From: Rhodovulum sulfidophilum DSM 1374
GTDB lineage: Bacteria > Pseudomonadota > Alphaproteobacteria > Rhodobacterales > Rhodobacteraceae
DNA length: 64,000 nt
Assembly (NCBI RefSeq): GCF_001633165.1
Contig: NZ_CP015418.1
Location: 310,001-374,000 of the forward strand
Reading direction: 5' to 3'
Shown here: positions 41,036 to 50,878 of the stretch, piece by piece
Layout of the letters: the number at the start of each line of letters is the position of its first letter
Position numbering within the stretch: position 1 is the first letter of the stretch
Made by a program: the position numbers and the translations under genes
The notes under the pieces: generated by a model
The model's input: the letters and a program-made list of their open reading frames with translations, nothing else
Told to the model about the DNA's origin: nothing
Database searches by the model: none

Positions 41036-41066
41036 GGGAGACCCGGGAGGGCCCGGGAGTGCTCCC
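41036..41066 (+). promoter_or_regulatory. Extended hairpin in the pnp leader
   Basis: GGGAG (41036-41040) pairs with CTCCC (41062-41066) and, inside, CCCGGG (41042-41047) with CCCGGG (41052-41057). The structure ends 16 nt before the pnp ATG. In enterobacteria a leader hairpin cut by RNase III mediates PNPase autoregulation; a similar role here is inferred from position and shape. Confidence 0.45.
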
Positions 41067-41082
41067 TTGCAGGATACGCTGA

Positions 41083-43224
<2,142 letters not shown>

Positions 43225-43248
43225 GGGCTTCGGAATATCCGGAAAAAA

Positions 43249-43279
43249 GGGGCGCGGTCCGCGAGGGCCGCGCCTCTTT
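43249..43279. terminator. Terminator after pnp
   Basis: GGGGCGCGG (43249-43257) pairs with CCGCGCCTC (43268-43276, one G-T pair), preceded by six A and followed by TTT, so it could act in both directions. It starts 24 bp after the pnp stop. Confidence 0.75.
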
Positions 43280-43914
43280 CCGTCTCCCCCCACCGATGCC
43301 GGGCTCCGGGAAAGGGGCGGGCTGTCACGGCAACGCTCCGACAAGGAGCATCTGCTCGGCCCAAGCCTCCAGCCCAGGGCCATGCCGATATGAACTGCCC
43401 TTGGCCGTTTTCACGCCCCAAGCTCCTGTCGGCAGGCGCGCAAGCCCCTGCGCCGCCTCCTTGAGCGCGGCCGGGGCAGACGCCCGTGGGCAATCCGCGC
43501 GGCGCGGGCAGCGGCCCGGATGCAAGACGGCGATCTGCCAGGCGCAGGGCCGTCGGAACGATCGCGCGGCTGCGATCCTTGTCCTGCTGCCGGTCGGTCG
43601 CGCGATCCGGTGCTTGAGGCTGTCGGCCTTTGCGCTCCGGCCCAGGACGCCTTCGCGCATGCCGTCCCTGTCCCTTCCGGGATGCCTCGGGATCGGGACC
43701 ACAAGGGTCGTCCTTGCGGATATGGCAGCAGACCGACACCGGATCGCCCGCGCCTGCCCCGATACGGAAGGAGTAGCGGAAATGCCCCATTCTGCTAAGA
43801 GAGGCCCGGACCTGCGGCGGAGGATTGCGGCACGCTGCACGCAGAGCGTGCGGGGGCGACGATACAAGGATCGGCAAGGGGCGGCCCGGGCGCCCGCAGG
43901 AAACGGAGCGGACG
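43280..43914. other. 635 bp without a supported gene
   Basis: Several overlapping open frames occur on both strands but are rich in Arg, Pro and Ala in the way of G/C-rich shadow frames. The least implausible is a minus-strand frame (43325-43867) ending GVKTAKGSSYRHGPGLEAWA. I recognise no family, and no transposase or RNA structure was found. The plus-strand promoter of the GAF-domain gene should be near the right end. Confidence 0.4.
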
Positions 43915-44367
43915 ATGCGTATTGATTATGATGCCCTGTCGCAAACGCTTGCGGCGCTGACCGAAGGCGAGACCGATCCGGTGGCGCTCATGGCGACCAT
44001 GGCCTGCGAGCTGCACCATGCCGATGACCGCTTCGACTGGACCGGTTTTTACCGCAATGTCGGTGCCGAAATGCTCAAGATCGGTCCCTATCAGGGCGGA
44101 CATGGCTGCCTGACAATCCCGTTCTCGCGCGGGGTCTGCGGCGCGGCGGCCCGCAGCGGCGAGGTTCAGATCGTCGAGGATGTCCTGGCCTTTCCGGGCC
44201 ATATCGCCTGTTCCTCGACCACCCGGTCCGAAATCGTGCTGCCGGTCCATGACGGGACGGGCGCGCTTCTGGGCGTGCTCGACATCGACAGCGACCGCCC
44301 CGCCGCCTTCGACGCCACCGATGCCGAAGGTCTGGCGCGGCTTCTGGCCCAGACCTTCGCCCGATGA
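43915..44367 (+). CDS. msrC: GAF-domain free methionine-(R)-sulfoxide reductase
   Basis: A 150-residue single GAF domain. Three cysteines, Cys65 (GCLTIPF), Cys75 (GVCGAAA) and Cys99 (HIACSST), have spacings of 10 and 24 residues, the same as the catalytic cysteines 84/94/118 of the E. coli enzyme. WTGFYRNVG, LKIGPYQGGHGC and GVLDIDSDRPAAFD complete the family pattern. It reduces free methionine-R-sulfoxide. It overlaps the LysE-type gene by 4 bp (ATGA), so the two are coupled. Confidence 0.88.
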   Translation: MRIDYDALSQTLAALTEGETDPVALMATMACELHHADDRFDWTGFYRNVGAEMLKIGPYQGGHGCLTIPFSRGVCGAAARSGEVQIVEDVLAFPGHIACSSTTRSEIVLPVHDGTGALLGVLDIDSDRPAAFDATDAEGLARLLAQTFAR

Positions 44368-44972
44368 GCCTCGAGGCCTGGGCCGTCTTCGCGCTGTTCT
44401 GGGCGCTTTTCGTCACCACGCCGGGTCCGAACGCGGTCAACTGCATCACCAATGGCATGACCCATGGGCTGCCGCGCGCGCTCTGGGGCGTGGCGGCGAT
44501 CCTGACCCAGGCGGCGCTGTTCCTGACACTTTCGGCGGCGGGCATCACCGCGCTGATCGCGGCCAGCCCAACGGTCTTTGCCTGGGCCAAGCTTTTCGGT
44601 GCGGCCGTGCTGATCTGGCTTGGACTGCGGGGCTGGCGCAATGCCGCCATCGCGGTCGCCCCGCGTCCGGCCTCCGGCGCCTCGATCTATGGCCGCGCCT
44701 TCCTGATCGCGACGGTAAACGCCAAGAGCGTCGCGGGCTATCTTGCCGCCTTCTCGCAATTCGTCGAGCCGGGCGTTCCGATCGCCCGGCAGATGACCGC
44801 CATCGTGCCGACCGCGCTGACGCTGACGGCGCTTTCCTACAGCACCTATACCGCGCTCGGCGCCTGGCTCGGCGGGCTGGCGCTCGGGGCGGTGATGAAT
44901 ACCCGGCTCCGGCAGGTGCTGGCGGCCTGCTTCATCCTTTACGGGATACTTCTCGGCGCCTCGGCGCTCTGA
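44364..44972 (+). CDS. LysE/RhtB-family amino-acid exporter
   Basis: A 202-residue membrane protein with about six hydrophobic segments. FVTTPGPNAVNCITNGMTHG near residue 20 matches the LysE-family PGPNxxxxxxxGxxxG motif. Probably exports an amino acid or homoserine lactone-like compound; substrate unknown. Coupled to the methionine sulfoxide reductase, so a methionine-related or oxidised amino-acid substrate is possible but unproven. Confidence 0.88.
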   Translation: MSLEAWAVFALFWALFVTTPGPNAVNCITNGMTHGLPRALWGVAAILTQAALFLTLSAAGITALIAASPTVFAWAKLFGAAVLIWLGLRGWRNAAIAVAPRPASGASIYGRAFLIATVNAKSVAGYLAAFSQFVEPGVPIARQMTAIVPTALTLTALSYSTYTALGAWLGGLALGAVMNTRLRQVLAACFILYGILLGASAL

Positions 44973-45028
44973 ACCCGCCTCCGGCCCTCTTGGCCAGCCT
45001 CGCCCGCCCGTCGACGGCCCCGTTCCGG

Positions 45029-45883
45029 TCAGGCCTTCCCGCCCCAGCCGTCCGCACCGGCTTCGCCTTTGACGATGCCATCGGGGGTCCAGAACAGATG
45101 GCTCTTTCGCGCGGCCCTGATCAGCGCCTTGTGGCGGCGCATCTTCTCGGGATCGGCATAGCCGCGCGGGTGATCGAGATGCACCAGCGGGGCGGAATAG
45201 CGCAGATGCACGCCCTTCACCCCGGCATTGTTCAGCCGCACGCCCAGATGCTTGTCCTGCCCGCCATATTTGATCGTCTCGTCATAGCCGTTGATCTTCA
45301 GCAGATCCGCCCGCCAGACCGAGGCATTGGCGCCGCAAAGCGCCCGCGTCACCGGCGACAGCCGGTCGAGCACGGCCATGACCGGCACCGGAAACGGCCG
45401 GGTCTTGAGCCAAGTCGACAGCTTGCGGATCGCACGGTTTTCCGACAGCCAGCGACGGTCGAAGACGGTGCCGTCCTGCACCAGCTCGGGGGTGACACTG
45501 GCGGTGGCCTCGGCGTCAAGCCGGATCAGGCTGCCGGTCGCGAACCGCCCCGGCCGGGTCAGCGCCAGATGCCGCCCGACGAAATCGGGATGGATCAGCA
45601 CGTCGCCATCTATGAAGACGATGATATCGGCCCCGGACGAGGCGATGGCCTTGTTCAGGATCGCGCCCTTCTCGAAGCCGCGATCCTCGTGCCAGAGATG
45701 GCGAACGGTCAGGTCGGGATGGCGGGCCGCGAAGGCCTCGATCACCGCCTTCGTCTCGGGGCCCGAGCCGTCATCGGCAACGCAGATGCTGCCAGGCGCG
45801 ACCCGCTGGCAGGCCACCGACTCGAGGCAGAGCGCCAGCGACCGCGGGTTGTTGTAGGTCGAAAGGATCAGTTCGGATCGCAT
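45029..45883 (-). CDS. Family 2 glycosyltransferase
   Basis: A 284-residue GT-A fold protein starting MRSELILSTYNNPRSLALCL. The nucleotide-binding DDGSG and the metal-binding DGD in ADIIVFIDGDVLIHPDFVG are present, and a later GYDETIKYGGQDKHLGVRL matches the galactosyltransferase-like acceptor region (GxDE). Probably adds a sugar to a cell-surface glycan; donor and acceptor unknown. Convergent with the LysE gene, 56 bp apart. Confidence 0.85.
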   Translation of the reverse strand: MRSELILSTYNNPRSLALCLESVACQRVAPGSICVADDGSGPETKAVIEAFAARHPDLTVRHLWHEDRGFEKGAILNKAIASSGADIIVFIDGDVLIHPDFVGRHLALTRPGRFATGSLIRLDAEATASVTPELVQDGTVFDRRWLSENRAIRKLSTWLKTRPFPVPVMAVLDRLSPVTRALCGANASVWRADLLKINGYDETIKYGGQDKHLGVRLNNAGVKGVHLRYSAPLVHLDHPRGYADPEKMRRHKALIRAARKSHLFWTPDGIVKGEAGADGWGGKA

Positions 45884-45958
45884 CGCTGGCCCCCGGGGAC
45901 GTGAGCCCCCCAGATAGGCGCTCCCCCCGCCAAAGCCAAGCGGGAGGAGCGGCCGGGC

Positions 45959-46612
45959 TCAGCCCGCCTGCTTGACCTTGCGCAGGTAGGGGAAGATCTC
46001 CTCGACCTCGCCGAACTGGGCCCGCGCCTCCTCGGTCGAGACCGAAAGACCGACGATCACGTCCTCGCCGGGGCGCCAGTTGGCGGGCGTGGCGAAGGGA
46101 CCGGTCTTGTTGCCCCGGATCGCGTCGAGCACGCGCAGGATCTCGTCGAAATTGCGGCCCACCGTCATCGGATAGATCAGCATCAGCTCGATCTTCTTGT
46201 CGGGATTGATGATGAAGGTGGTCCGCACCGTGGCGGAATCGTTCGCCGTGCGGCCGTCGGGCAGATAAGCCTCGGCGGGCAGCATGTCGTAAAGCTTGGC
46301 GACCTTCAGCCCGTCATCGGCGATGATCGGGAAGGACGCGTCGCAACCGGCATGGGTCTCGATATCGGCCTTCCATTTCAGGTGCTCTTCGACAGGATCG
46401 ACCGACAGGCCGATGATCTTGGCATTGCGCTTCGCGAACTCGCCCGAAAGCCGGGCGGCAGCGGCGAATTCGGTGGTGCAGACCGGGGTGAAATCCTTCG
46501 GATGCGAGAACAGGACGGCATAGCTGTCGCCGATCCAGTCATGGAAATCGATCGGACCGTCGGTGGTCTCGGCGGTGAAATTCGGGGCGATGTCATTGAT
46601 GCGCAAGGACAT
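45959..46612 (-). CDS. 1-Cys peroxiredoxin (Prx6 type)
   Basis: A 217-residue peroxiredoxin. The peroxidatic Cys45 is in SHPKDFTPVCTTE; no resolving cysteine is placed as in 2-Cys enzymes, though another Cys occurs in HAGCDASFPII. The long C-terminal arm (IYPMTVGRNFDEILRVLDAI and beyond) marks the Prx6 group. It reduces hydrogen and alkyl peroxides. A GAAAGGAA ribosome-binding site precedes the start; monocistronic. Confidence 0.93.
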   Translation of the reverse strand: MSLRINDIAPNFTAETTDGPIDFHDWIGDSYAVLFSHPKDFTPVCTTEFAAAARLSGEFAKRNAKIIGLSVDPVEEHLKWKADIETHAGCDASFPIIADDGLKVAKLYDMLPAEAYLPDGRTANDSATVRTTFIINPDKKIELMLIYPMTVGRNFDEILRVLDAIRGNKTGPFATPANWRPGEDVIVGLSVSTEEARAQFGEVEEIFPYLRKVKQAG

Positions 46613-46725
46613 GGGCGGGTTCCTTTCGAAATGAGAAATGCGTTCCGCTTCTTAGATAGGTTCTAATTGCTGCGGGTGCATCCCCCTTTTCGCCGCAACC
46701 GCGAAATCGACATGTCGCAGGGGGG

Positions 46726-47370
46726 TCAGAACGGAGCCCGGGAGGTGAAATTCATCCCTGCGCCACCATCGGGATGACGCAGCCGGAGCGCCTCGGCATG
46801 CAGCATCAGCCTGGGCGCCGCACGCGCCGGACCTTCGGCATAGAAGGGATCGCCCAGGATCGGGTGGCCCAGTTCGCGCATATGGACCCGCAGCTGGTGG
46901 CTGCGACCGGTCTTTGGGAACAGCCGAACCCGGGTCGCGGTCTCTTCATAGCGAACGACGCGCCAGTCTGTGACGGCCGGGCGACCGTTCTCATGGTCGA
47001 CCATCTGCCGCGGCCGGTTCGGCCAGTCGACGATCAGCGGCAGATCGACGGTGCCGGTCTTCGGCGCGAGCCTGCCCCAGACCCGGGCGACATAGGTCTT
47101 CTTCGTCTGACGCTTTTCGAATTGCAGCCCCAGATGGCGCTGGGCATGGGGCGTCAGCGCGAAGACCATCACCCCGGACGTGTCGCGGTCGAGCCGATGC
47201 ACCAGCAGCGTCTCGGGAAAGACCGACTGCAGTCGCGTCAGCAGGCAATCGGCCAGCTCGGGCCCCTTGCCCGGCACCGACAGCAGGCCCGGAGGCTTGT
47301 TCACCGCCAGAAGCTCATGGTCGTGATGCAGGATATCGAGCGGCGTGTCGGGGGGCGCATAGCTGTCCAT
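46726..47370 (-). CDS. rluA: RluA-type pseudouridine synthase (23S rRNA 746 / tRNA 32)
   Basis: A 214-residue RluA. The catalytic Asp is in LLVHRLDRDTSGVMVFAL; VVNKPPGLLSVPGKG-like NKPPGLLSVPGKG, LIVDWPNRPRQMVDHENGRP and TGRSHQLRVHMRELGHPILGD follow E. coli RluA closely in order and length (about 219 aa). ATG 47370 gives MDSYAPP, the normal start; the frame stays open to 47916 but there is no family similarity there. It isomerises specific uridines in 23S rRNA and some tRNAs. Confidence 0.92.
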   Translation of the reverse strand: MDSYAPPDTPLDILHHDHELLAVNKPPGLLSVPGKGPELADCLLTRLQSVFPETLLVHRLDRDTSGVMVFALTPHAQRHLGLQFEKRQTKKTYVARVWGRLAPKTGTVDLPLIVDWPNRPRQMVDHENGRPAVTDWRVVRYEETATRVRLFPKTGRSHQLRVHMRELGHPILGDPFYAEGPARAAPRLMLHAEALRLRHPDGGAGMNFTSRAPF

Positions 47371-47633
47371 GCGCCGCGCGGTAGCCGGTTCGGTCCGCCG
47401 GTGCAAGGTCGGAGCAAGCTCGGGGCAAGGTCGGAGCGTCCGGCGAGGATCGAGGAACGCCCGATACTGCGAGGCAGGGAGATGTCCTGCTGCGCGGCAA
47501 GACCGGGCTGGTATTTTCCGATGCCGCGGACGTGACAGCCCCCCCTGTAACCGGGCGATGAAATCGCCTAATGCCCCAGGATGCGGGTCAGAAGAGAACC
47601 GGCGGCGCGCGGGGTGCCCGAACGAAGGCGGCC

Positions 47634-47855
47634 TCAGGCGTCGGAGTCGCCGGTCCCGGACGCCCCGCCGATACGGGTCATGAAATGCCGGATGATCAGC
47701 ACATAAAGCGCCACGCACATCGCCAGCGTTGCGAAAAGCTGCAGGATGACGAGGATGGCCGCATGCGACAGCCCGGTCAGGACGATGAGGTTCAACAGGA
47801 TGCCGACCCCGAAGATCATCAGGAAGAACGGCGGAATATGGCGGATGGCCTTCAT
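47634..47855 (-). CDS. Small membrane protein, hypothetical
   Basis: A 73-residue protein with two transmembrane segments (about residues 10-29 and 31-54: [20 protein letters not shown] and [20 protein letters not shown]) and a hydrophilic [11 protein letters not shown] tail. Family not recognised. The ATG at 47855 is the first methionine outside the divergent DUF1491 gene 72 bp away. The 263-bp gap downstream (47371-47633) has nothing I can identify. Confidence 0.65.
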   Translation of the reverse strand: MKAIRHIPPFFLMIFGVGILLNLIVLTGLSHAAILVILQLFATLAMCVALYVLIIRHFMTRIGGASGTGDSDA

Positions 47856-47927
47856 GGATCGCGAGCCTCTTTCTGTATCCTTCCCGCAGCCTAGAGCGAA
47901 GCGCCGCACAGGCCAAGGGGAGGCGCC

Positions 47928-48254
47928 ATGCGTCTGACCGCGGAATTCTGGGTGCAGGCCTATCTGGCGCGGCTCAGGCTCGAGGGCATCCCGGCCTTCG
48001 TGGTGGCGCATGGCGACGACACCGCGGGGGCGGTTCTGGTCAAGCTCAACACGCTGGACGGGCAGGCCCGCGCCTATCAGCGCGCCTTCGATCTGAATTC
48101 GGGCGAGCGGCGCTGGATGGAGCTGGCCGAAGGCGGCGAGGCCGAGGTCGATGCCGCCATCGGACGCCAGCGGGGCTTCGACCCGGATCTCTGGGTGATC
48201 GAGGTCGAAGATCGGGACGGCCGCCATCTGCTGGGTGCCGACGGCCTTGCGTGA
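47928..48254 (+). CDS. DUF1491 family protein
   Basis: A 108-residue protein with the DUF1491 pattern: [20 protein letters not shown] at the start, a [12 protein letters not shown] strand and a [18 protein letters not shown] ending. The family is confined largely to alphaproteobacteria; its function is unknown. Upstream of recO by 59 bp, with the 22-nt element in between. No membrane segments. Confidence 0.88.
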   Translation: MRLTAEFWVQAYLARLRLEGIPAFVVAHGDDTAGAVLVKLNTLDGQARAYQRAFDLNSGERRWMELAEGGEAEVDAAIGRQRGFDPDLWVIEVEDRDGRHLLGADGLA

Positions 48255-48271
48255 CGGCAGCGTCGGGTCAT

Positions 48272-48293
48272 GGGTATTTTCGCCAAGAAGAAG
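48272..48293 (+). repeat. 22-nt dispersed intergenic element, copy D
   Basis: GGGTATTT, TCG, CCAAGAAGAAG, identical to the copy upstream of recF (9844). It lies 20 bp before the recO GTG, in the gap after the DUF1491 gene. If read as protein it gives the same GYFRQEE as copy A. Confidence 0.85.
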
Positions 48294-48313
48294 ACCGGAG
48301 CGGGGGTAAGGCG

Positions 48314-49045
48314 GTGATCGAGTGGCGCGACGAGGGGGTGGTGCTGGCGATGCGCCCGCATGGCGAAAGCTCGGCCATCGTCGAGCTGTTCACCCCCGGC
48401 CATGGTCGCCATCTGGGCGTGGTCCGGGGCGGCGCGGGGCGGCGGCTGGCGCCGGTGCTGCAACCGGGCGCACAGCTTTCGGCGGTGTGGAAGGCACGGC
48501 TCGAGGATCACCTCGGCGCCTTCGCGGTCGAGCCGCTGCGGAGCCGTCTTGGCCATGTGATGGGCGATCCGGCAGCACTGGCCGGGCTTGACGCGGTGAC
48601 GTCGCTTCTGGCCTTTGCCCTGCCCGAGCGGGCGCCGCATCCCGGGCTTTATGCCCGCTCGGTCGCGCTGCTCGATCTTCTGGGCGCGGACGGGGACTGG
48701 CCGCTGGCCTATCTGCGCTGGGAGATGGCGCTCCTTGAGGAGATGGGGTTCGGGCTTGACCTCGGCCGTTGCGCGGTCACCGGCGCGCGCGACGATCTGG
48801 CCTTCGTCTCGCCGAAAAGCGGCCGCGCGGTAAGCCGGGCGGGCGCGGGCGACTGGGCCGACCGGCTGTTGCCGCTGCCGCCCTGCCTGATGGGCCAGGG
48901 GGCGGCGATGCCCGGCGAGATTGCCGGCGGCCTGCGCCTGACCGGGCATTTCCTCTCGAAATGGCTGGCGCCCGCGCTGGGCGACCGGCCGCTGCCCGGC
49001 GCGCGGGCGCGGCTGGTGCGGCTGCTGGCGCGCGCGCCCGGCTGA
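48314..49045 (+). CDS. recO: DNA repair protein RecO
   Basis: A 243-residue RecO. The OB-fold N-terminus [20 protein letters not shown] is followed by [20 protein letters not shown] and a helical C-terminal domain with the [18 protein letters not shown] region (one of the usual zinc cysteines remains). RecO anneals strands and loads RecA with RecR. GTG 48314 is chosen because family similarity starts there; upstream in-frame sequence encodes only the repeat element. Confidence 0.93.
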   Translation: MIEWRDEGVVLAMRPHGESSAIVELFTPGHGRHLGVVRGGAGRRLAPVLQPGAQLSAVWKARLEDHLGAFAVEPLRSRLGHVMGDPAALAGLDAVTSLLAFALPERAPHPGLYARSVALLDLLGADGDWPLAYLRWEMALLEEMGFGLDLGRCAVTGARDDLAFVSPKSGRAVSRAGAGDWADRLLPLPPCLMGQGAAMPGEIAGGLRLTGHFLSKWLAPALGDRPLPGARARLVRLLARAPG

Positions 49046-49114
49046 GCCGCGCATTTGCTTTCCCCGGGGGCTGTGCTATCGACGCCGCCGAACGGATGTG
49101 AAGGGGCGGCCGGC

Positions 49115-50188
49115 ATGGACGAGCTCAGGCAGAAATATCTTGGCGCGATTGCCGATGCGGCGGACGAGCCGACGCTGGAAGAGCTGCGGCTGCAGGCCGT
49201 CGGCAAGAAGGGCGAGGTCAGCCTGAAGATGCGCGAACTGGGCAGGATGACGCCCGAGGAACGCCAAGAGATGGGCCCGAAGCTGAACGCGCTGAAGGAC
49301 GAGATCAATTCGGCACTGGCGGCCAAGAAGGCGGCGCTGGCCGATGCCGCGCTGAACGAGCGGCTCCGGGCCGAATGGCTGGACGTGACGCTGCCCGGGA
49401 GGCCGCGGCGGCAGGGCACGATCCATCCGGTCAGCCAGGTCACCGACGAGATCACCGCGATCTTCGCCGATATGGGCTTTTCGGTTGCCGAGGGGCCGCA
49501 GATCGAATCCGACTGGTTCAATTTCGATGCGCTGAACATCCCGCCCGAGCACCCGGCCCGGCAGGAGCATGACACCTTCTTCATGAGCCGCGCCGAGGGT
49601 GACAACCGTCCGCCGCATGTGCTGCGCACCCATACCTCGCCGGTTCAGATCCGCGCGATGCAGGAGACCGGCGCGCCGATCCGGGTGATCGCGCCGGGCC
49701 GGGTCTATCGCTGCGACTACGACCAGACCCATACACCGATGTTCCATCAGGTCGAGGGGCTGGCGATCGGCCGCGACATTTCCATGGCCAACCTGAAATG
49801 GGTGCTGGAAGAGTTCTGCCGCGCCTTCTTCGAGGTCGAGGGCGTCGAGCTGCGCTTCCGCGCCTCGCATTTCCCCTTCACCGAGCCGTCGGCCGAGGTC
49901 GATATCCGTTGCTCCTGGGCAGATGGCAGCCTCAAGATCGGCGAGGGCGACGACTGGATGGAGATCCTGGGCTCGGGGATGGTGCATCCCAAGGTTCTGA
50001 GCGCAGCGGGCGTCGATCCCTCACAGTGGCAGGGCTTTGCCTTCGGCATCGGGATCGACCGGCTGGCCATGCTGAAATACGGCATTCCCGATCTGCGCGC
50101 CTTCTTCGACAGCGATCTGCGCTGGCTTCGGCATTACGGCTTCTCGGCGCTGGACGTGCCGACGCTGCAGGGCGGGCTCAGCGCCTGA
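49115..50188 (+). CDS. pheS: Phenylalanyl-tRNA synthetase alpha subunit
   Basis: A 357-residue catalytic subunit. An N-terminal coiled-coil (about residues 1-85) contacts tRNA; class II motifs follow, with [25 protein letters not shown], the [10 protein letters not shown] block and [20 protein letters not shown] near the end. ATG 49115 is preferred because MDELRQKYL is the usual start. Its partner pheT is on the opposite strand, convergent, 690 bp away, which is unusual. Confidence 0.97.
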   Translation: MDELRQKYLGAIADAADEPTLEELRLQAVGKKGEVSLKMRELGRMTPEERQEMGPKLNALKDEINSALAAKKAALADAALNERLRAEWLDVTLPGRPRRQGTIHPVSQVTDEITAIFADMGFSVAEGPQIESDWFNFDALNIPPEHPARQEHDTFFMSRAEGDNRPPHVLRTHTSPVQIRAMQETGAPIRVIAPGRVYRCDYDQTHTPMFHQVEGLAIGRDISMANLKWVLEEFCRAFFEVEGVELRFRASHFPFTEPSAEVDIRCSWADGSLKIGEGDDWMEILGSGMVHPKVLSAAGVDPSQWQGFAFGIGIDRLAMLKYGIPDLRAFFDSDLRWLRHYGFSALDVPTLQGGLSA

Positions 50189-50193
50189 TACGG

Positions 50194-50214
50194 GCGGCGC
50201 GGCCCTAGCGCCGC
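50194..50214. terminator. Hairpin between pheS and the convergent phosphoribosyltransferase gene
   Basis: GCGGCGC (50194-50200) and GCGCCGC (50208-50214) form a perfect 7-bp stem with a 7-nt loop. It begins 5 bp after the pheS stop and includes the stop codon of the convergent gene. No T-run. Confidence 0.5.
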
Positions 50215-50849
50215 GCAAGCAGCTCGTCGAGCAGCCGGACCGCCTCGTCATCCCCGACCGGAGCGAAATCGGCGTAATGGGCGGCCGCCCCGCGGAAATC
50301 GCGCGGGGCCTCCAGAAAGATCAGCCGGTCGGTCATGCCGCGCATCTTCCAGACCACCTCCTGCGGACCGACCGGGACCGCCAGCCAGATCTCGAGCGGG
50401 CCGCGATTATGCAGCGCCCGCAGCGCCGCGCGGGTCGAGGCGCCGCTCGCAAGCCCGTCGGCGACAAGGATGGCGGTGCGGCCCGAAACCCGTTGGGGCG
50501 CCCGCCCGCCAAGCAGGCGGCAACGGGCAGCGGCGGTTTCCGCAAGGCAGGCCTCTACCCCGACCGCGCAATCGGCCTGGGACAGCCCGGCCGCGGCAAG
50601 GCTGTCGGCCTCGAACAGCACCTCGCGCGCCGCGCCGTCGACCACGGCCCCCACCGCCAGTGCGGGAGTGCCGGGTGCTTCGATGCCTTTCACGAAAATC
50701 GGGTCCAGCGGGCAGCCCAGCGCCCGGGCCACCGGCGCCGCGACCGGCACCCCTGCGGGGCCGAGCGCCAGCACCAGCGGGTTTTCCGGCTCTGCCGCCA
50801 GAACCTTTTCGGCCAGAAGCCGTCCGGCCGCCTCTCGGGACTGAAACAT
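50205..50849 (-). CDS. Phosphoribosyltransferase-fold protein with altered PRPP motif
   Basis: A 214-residue type I PRTase-like protein. AAEPENPLVLALGPAGVPVA matches the early GGVPVA loop and RTAILVADGLASGASTRAAL the PRPP-binding loop, but the usual two adjacent acids (DDGxATG) are AD and the Thr is Ser, so catalytic competence is uncertain. A C-terminal extension holds VPVGPQEVVWKMRGMTDRLI, as in members related to predicted phosphoribosyltransferases of stress gene clusters. It starts 29 bp after the pheT stop and is probably co-transcribed with it. Confidence 0.8.
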   Translation of the reverse strand: MFQSREAAGRLLAEKVLAAEPENPLVLALGPAGVPVAAPVARALGCPLDPIFVKGIEAPGTPALAVGAVVDGAAREVLFEADSLAAAGLSQADCAVGVEACLAETAAARCRLLGGRAPQRVSGRTAILVADGLASGASTRAALRALHNRGPLEIWLAVPVGPQEVVWKMRGMTDRLIFLEAPRDFRGAAAHYADFAPVGDDEAVRLLDELLARR

Positions 50850-50878
50850 CGCGCACCCTCCCTTTGCGGCCAGGCAGC

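Noticed and set aside
47371..47916. N-terminal extension of RluA to 47916
   Set aside because: No similarity to the family; the MDSYAPP start at 47370 gives the standard length.
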